From the NCBI RefSeq assembly GCF_900142015.1, contig NZ_FQZN01000041.1:1-42448 (forward strand): a stretch of 42,448 nucleotides of DNA, read 5' to 3'. The notes below the pieces were generated by a model that worked only from the letters and a program-made list of their open reading frames with translations, ran no database searches and was not told where the DNA came from. The number at the start of each line of letters is the position of its first letter. The stretch's first letter is position 1. The stretch is from Bacteroides stercorirosoris (GTDB taxonomy: Bacteria > Bacteroidota > Bacteroidia > Bacteroidales > Bacteroidaceae). This document shows positions 38,994 to 42,448 of this stretch, piece after piece. The translations under genes were made by a program, and so were the position numbers.

Positions 38994-40928
38994 TTATTTC
39001 GTTGGTTGTTCTATATCTAATGGATGCGTAAACATAAATCGGGCTCCCTCCGTATATCCCGGATCTACCCAGATTTCCCCTCCCCATTTCTCTACCGTCA
39101 GTTTACAGATGGACAGTCCCAGTCCTGTCCCCTGAACATACTCGTTCAGTTTCTCAAACCTTTCGAACACTAACTTCTGTTTTTCCAACGGAATGCCTGT
39201 GCCCGTGTCCGACACTGAGAATACAACCACTCTCCTATCCTCATCCACTTCCAGCTTCAAGGTTATCTTACCGTTTCTGGTGAACTTATCGGCATTGGAA
39301 AGCAAATTTATAATGACCTGCTGCAAGCGTTGCGTATCAGTACGCATATCTACACTTTCACGGTCACACTCAAAGATAAACTCATTCTCCGATTTACGGG
39401 CCTGGCTGACAGAGGCTAATACGCGCTGACACAAGGGAACTACGTCACACTCTTCAATGGTAAAAGTAACCCGGTCTGCCTCCAGACGCGAAACGTCCAA
39501 TATGTCATTAATCAGACGGAGCAACAAATCCGAATTGGTCTTGATGATATCCACATATCCCTGCTGTTCATCTTCCGAACTTCCACCCGACGCCAGCACA
39601 TCCGAGAAACCGACAATCGCATTCAACGGAGTGCGTATCTCATGACTCATATTGGCGAGGAAAGCACTCTTCAGGCGACTGGACTCTTCCGCACGGTCTT
39701 TTGCTTCTCTCAAAGCACTCTCCGAATCCTCCAATTCATCTTTCAGTTTCTTGGTGTGATAGTAGAAGTATAGCGAAACAAACAATCCGCTCAACAACAC
39801 AACCAGAATAGTGGCAACCGTCCAGATATGATATTTGTATTGCTCGTAGAATGACGGAGTCTCATTCACCATTTCTATCGGCTGATGGATGAAAGATAAA
39901 TCCAGTTTCTTTTCTTTCACAATCTTGCTGTCCATCATCACTTTGTTCGGAATGACCTCCACTTCCACCTTATCACTGTCAGGGCTCTGCAACAGGCGCA
40001 CTACTTGACGCGCCATATCCTTACCTAATGGACGATAGGCAGGATTGACACCCCCGACAGCCCAATAACCAATGCCGATGGAGGTTATGGAAAATGTGGG
40101 TATATCGCCGGCAGCCTCCATCATCGTGTACGTGGCGTTCCGCATGAAATATCCGTCGTACATATCTACCCGCCAGGTGCCCAGCAATACGGCTGTATTC
40201 GGTGGCAATTCATGCAATTTATCACTTATTGTGTAAATCGTGTTAGTCCGCCCGTCCAGCAGAATCAGGTTCAGTTCCGGGTGCTTCTTCATTTCCGACA
40301 CTACGTGTGCTTGCAAAGAGACACCTCCATAGCTGTTATCAGAAATAAAAGCAATATTCCTTGTGTCCGGATATAATTTCTTTATCAGGTTGACGTTGGC
40401 TTCCACATCATATTCATAAACGAAACCGGCCTTAATTGCAGAACCGGCATAGTCATCGAAGAAATCGACAGCATCAGGCATCCATGTCTTCAGATCAACA
40501 GAATCATCAGGAAGAATAATGGCATTACGGCTTGCCAACGCAGTCAGCACCGGGACGCTTCCCCGTATGGAGTCTTCCTGCGACAAATAGGCCGCCCAAG
40601 CCTCCTGCCCGATCAAGACAAGCAATACAGGGGCACGTTTTCCTTGATATTTATCTAATATCTCCTTCATTTTAGATTTCCATAAAGGAGATTCCGAGAA
40701 ACTCTTGCAATTCATGTTTTCCAAAGCTATCGGAGCTTTTCCGCCCAGACGCTCAAACTCTTCCATAAAGTCGTAGATATTTCCGGAAGTCTGACGTGCA
40801 TCCGGATTATACGAGCTGATAATTAGCACCGGATGTTCTCCGATTACCGCCAAGGTCGGTGATAGGCCAATAAGGGATACCAGCAAGAAAAGCAAAAAGC
40901 TATATATTATTTTCCTAAATAAGCCCAT
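38994..40928 (-). CDS. Orphan hybrid-free sensor histidine kinase with periplasmic binding-protein-like domain
   Basis: 644 residues: signal-anchor (about 5-28), large periplasmic domain (about 30-360) resembling ABC sugar/amino-acid binding proteins (VLIISSYNPDARQTSG start, Rossmann-like halves), membrane helix 367-391, short coiled coil, HisKA with His429 in NMSHEIRTPLNAIVGF, and HATPase (LLSNADKFTRNG, VSDTGTGIPLEKQ, GTGLGLSICKL). It ends after the ATPase, without a receiver or DNA-binding domain, and no response regulator gene adjoins. Paired with the nucleotidase downstream, so it could sense a nucleotide, a phosphate ester or a sugar. Confidence 0.88.
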   Translation of the reverse strand: MGLFRKIIYSFLLFLLVSLIGLSPTLAVIGEHPVLIISSYNPDARQTSGNIYDFMEEFERLGGKAPIALENMNCKSFSESPLWKSKMKEILDKYQGKRAPVLLVLIGQEAWAAYLSQEDSIRGSVPVLTALASRNAIILPDDSVDLKTWMPDAVDFFDDYAGSAIKAGFVYEYDVEANVNLIKKLYPDTRNIAFISDNSYGGVSLQAHVVSEMKKHPELNLILLDGRTNTIYTISDKLHELPPNTAVLLGTWRVDMYDGYFMRNATYTMMEAAGDIPTFSITSIGIGYWAVGGVNPAYRPLGKDMARQVVRLLQSPDSDKVEVEVIPNKVMMDSKIVKEKKLDLSFIHQPIEMVNETPSFYEQYKYHIWTVATILVVLLSGLFVSLYFYYHTKKLKDELEDSESALREAKDRAEESSRLKSAFLANMSHEIRTPLNAIVGFSDVLASGGSSEDEQQGYVDIIKTNSDLLLRLINDILDVSRLEADRVTFTIEECDVVPLCQRVLASVSQARKSENEFIFECDRESVDMRTDTQRLQQVIINLLSNADKFTRNGKITLKLEVDEDRRVVVFSVSDTGTGIPLEKQKLVFERFEKLNEYVQGTGLGLSICKLTVEKWGGEIWVDPGYTEGARFMFTHPLDIEQPTK

Positions 40929-40954
40929 TCAGTGAATATAGAGGTTTGTTTCGG

Positions 40955-40962
40955 CAAATATA
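40955..40962 (-). promoter_or_regulatory. -7 box of the sensor kinase gene
   Basis: Minus-strand TATATTTG, predicted start near 40950, about 22 nt before the ATG. No clear -33 TTTG at the standard distance. Confidence 0.5.
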
Positions 40963-41019
40963 CAATAAAGTTATAAGGATAGAAAAAAAGTTGTAGAATT
41001 TAAACCATAATTTATAGAG

Positions 41020-41063
41020 CGAGCGGCAAGATATAGTTTATCACACTATATTCTTGCCGCTCG
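41020..41063. terminator. Hairpin after the capsule-end genes
   Basis: CGAGCGGCAAGATATAGT (41020-41037) and ACTATATTCTTGCCGCTCG (41045-41063) form an 18-bp stem with a single bulged base and 7-nt loop. It stands between the stop of the GT4 gene (41136) and the kinase promoter. The U-run is poor, so it might block exonucleases as well as terminate. Confidence 0.6.
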
Positions 41064-41135
41064 TTATTTAGCAGTACGAGGTTTCCTCTACTTCTTCAGC
41101 AAATAGAACCTATTATGATCTTAGTTGCATTTCAA

Positions 41136-42080
41136 TTATTTATGCAAATGAAAATACCTCTTCATAAATAACACATAAACAATACCTAATGAAACAACCA
41201 CTCCCAATAGATACCAATATCCATATTCCTCAAAACAGAAATAACCCGATATGACTAATGCCTGCACCGCCATATAAATCAGCGATACCACTACATGCGG
41301 CATCTTCAATTCATTCGCCATCAACTGATACATGTGTTTACGATGGGGCAAACCTATGTTCTCATGAAGCATCAGGCGATGGGTAATGGTCAGAACACTA
41401 TCGACACCATAAACAGATAATAGGACTATCCAACTGAAATCTCCGGTCGTTATAATCAATTTGCCTATCAGGAAAAGGATAATAAAAGCGATACTAACAG
41501 AACCGACATCACCGGCAAAACACTTGGCTTTCTTGCGGAAATTGAAGAAGCAAAAGACCAGGACAGAACATAAAACAGTGTAAATCAAAACTGGCTCAAT
41601 AAATGGTATTATTTGAACATTGATATAAGCCAATGCAACTAAAATAACTAAGGAATAACCGCCGGTGATCCCATTGATGCCATCCATGAAATTATAAGCG
41701 TTGATAATACCTGTACAGATAATTAATGCTACGATTATCCACCACCAGGAAAGGGAGAACAATCCCCATTGATAGAACATCAAGGCCATAGCGGAAAAAT
41801 GGAATACCAGTCTCAGACCTTGAGAAGTGGAACGGATATCATCTACAAAGCTGATGAATGTTATCAGAGTCAATGCCACGATAAACCAAGGATATTCCCA
41901 ATGATTGGTCAGGAAATAAGCCAATGCACCGAAATAGAAGATGATCCCGCCACCACGCAAAGTGACTTTCGTATGTGAACTACGCTCATTAGGCTTATCA
42001 ATGATATTGCACTTATCAGCCAGCTTAAAATAAAAAAGTTCTGCTAAAAATAGCAGAACCAATATAACCAAGTAATACAT
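41136..42080 (-). CDS. Glycosyltransferase family 4 (WecA/MraY-like undecaprenyl-phosphate sugar-1-phosphate transferase)
   Basis: Initiating enzyme that puts a sugar phosphate (GlcNAc- or related) on undecaprenyl phosphate for capsule or O-antigen. 314 residues, about ten membrane helices. Family motifs: NERSSHTKVTLRGGGIIFY near residue 31, SFVDDIRSTSQ near 87, NAYNFMDGINGITG near 125 and CFAGDVGSVSIAF near 188, where Asp residues bind metal. In Bacteroides this gene with an epimerase often closes a capsule locus. The preceding gene (23-nt gap) is such an epimerase, here cut by the window edge. Confidence 0.9.
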   Translation of the reverse strand: MYYLVILVLLFLAELFYFKLADKCNIIDKPNERSSHTKVTLRGGGIIFYFGALAYFLTNHWEYPWFIVALTLITFISFVDDIRSTSQGLRLVFHFSAMALMFYQWGLFSLSWWWIIVALIICTGIINAYNFMDGINGITGGYSLVILVALAYINVQIIPFIEPVLIYTVLCSVLVFCFFNFRKKAKCFAGDVGSVSIAFIILFLIGKLIITTGDFSWIVLLSVYGVDSVLTITHRLMLHENIGLPHRKHMYQLMANELKMPHVVVSLIYMAVQALVISGYFCFEEYGYWYLLGVVVSLGIVYVLFMKRYFHLHK

Positions 42081-42103
42081 AACAGTACTTTTCCCTTTAA
42101 TTT

Positions 42104-42448
42104 TTAATCTGAAAACGACCTTATCGTTTTCATAATCCCCTCAGCCGCACGAACAGGCATCTTCTCTATGCCAAGCGCAGACTTTATCTTCTCATTACTT
42201 ACCACATAATTCTCCGTCAGCTTCCGGAGACGCTCAGTATTCAAGGGCAGATGGAGCAATGTCCCTAAACCCGCACAACCTTCCATCATCTTCCTGTTCA
42301 TCTTCCATATATGTGGTTCCTTGCCCATAGCTTCACACATAAGGGCAATCAACTCATTCGTAGACAGAGCTTCATCATCACCCATATGGTAAATGCCACT
42401 TGCAATATCTTTTGTAAGCAGTCCTTCCACTACATAGCAAAGGTTATC
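42104..42448 (-). CDS. NAD-dependent epimerase/dehydratase, C-terminal part (runs off the window)
   Basis: 114 codons visible, open to the window end; the frame continues through 42448 (reads DNLCYVVEGLL...), so the N-terminal Rossmann part is outside. The visible part has the sugar-epimerase C-terminal features: VDNLCY-type substrate loop, IYHMGDDEALSTNELIALM and VVSNEKIKSALG. Probably a UDP-sugar 4-epimerase or dehydratase making a capsule precursor; the exact reaction is not decidable from this piece. In an operon with the GT4 gene downstream. Confidence 0.85.
   Translation of the reverse strand, partial: DNLCYVVEGLLTKDIASGIYHMGDDEALSTNELIALMCEAMGKEPHIWKMNRKMMEGCAGLGTLLHLPLNTERLRKLTENYVVSNEKIKSALGIEKMPVRAAEGIMKTIRSFSD

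Overview
The window is chromosomal DNA of a Bacteroides-type anaerobe (Bacteroidales; species not determined). The reasons are the many TAnnTTTG -7 boxes, several with TTTG about 20 bp upstream (the Bacteroides primary sigma promoter), genes without Shine-Dalgarno sites, class III fructose-bisphosphatase, a DUF4492-cydA-cydB operon, a secreted bile-salt-hydrolase-type enzyme, gmd-fcl, and what looks like the 3' end of a capsule locus at the right edge.

Layout. 1-3420 (minus): DUF4492-cydA-cydB, cytochrome bd oxidase. 3560-10310 (plus): a TolC-type outer-membrane channel with its own strong promoter, then a MacAB-type export operon (adaptor, ATPase, permease) that ends in a LytS-type kinase and a LytTR response regulator. 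Four 15-bp repeats at an exact 22-bp period lie just upstream of the adaptor gene. 10323-10520: a previously unassigned small-RNA locus. 10566-11618 (minus): bile-salt-hydrolase family enzyme. 11837-12880: DUF2776 membrane protein. 12872-16764 (minus): gnd-zwf-pgl, the oxidative pentose phosphate branch. 16895-18049: dicarboxylate/amino-acid symporter. 18050-18652: repeat-rich spacer. 18653-20860: gmd-fcl, GDP-fucose synthesis. 21154-24085: acyl-CoA ligase-like enzyme, then a surface protein with eleven exact 16-residue repeats. 24182-27958 (minus): fbp and a YidE/AspT-type transporter. 28074-28330 (minus): tRNA-Ser, tRNA-Glu, tRNA-Lys. 28601-29941: MATE pump. 30073-30830: Crp/Fnr regulator flanked by two FNR-type boxes, the second driving a short terminated RNA. 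30897-31967: two lipoproteins. 32046-33920 (minus): creatininase-family enzyme and AraC regulator. 34196-37211 (minus): TonB receptor and a small His-rich protein, probably metal uptake. 37239-40928 (minus): 5'-nucleotidase and an orphan sensor kinase. 41136-42448 (minus): GT4 sugar-phosphate transferase and the C-terminal part of an NAD-dependent epimerase.

The most promising undescribed parts are regulatory. One is the Crp/Fnr gene with a perfect 20-bp palindrome in its own promoter and an FNR-type box about 41 bp upstream of a small-RNA start, an arrangement like E. coli FNR-fnrS. Another is the 22-bp-phased operator of the LytTR-controlled efflux operon, with a second small RNA just after that operon. 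The spacers also carry several families of long-hairpin dispersed repeats, one of them present twice in the window.
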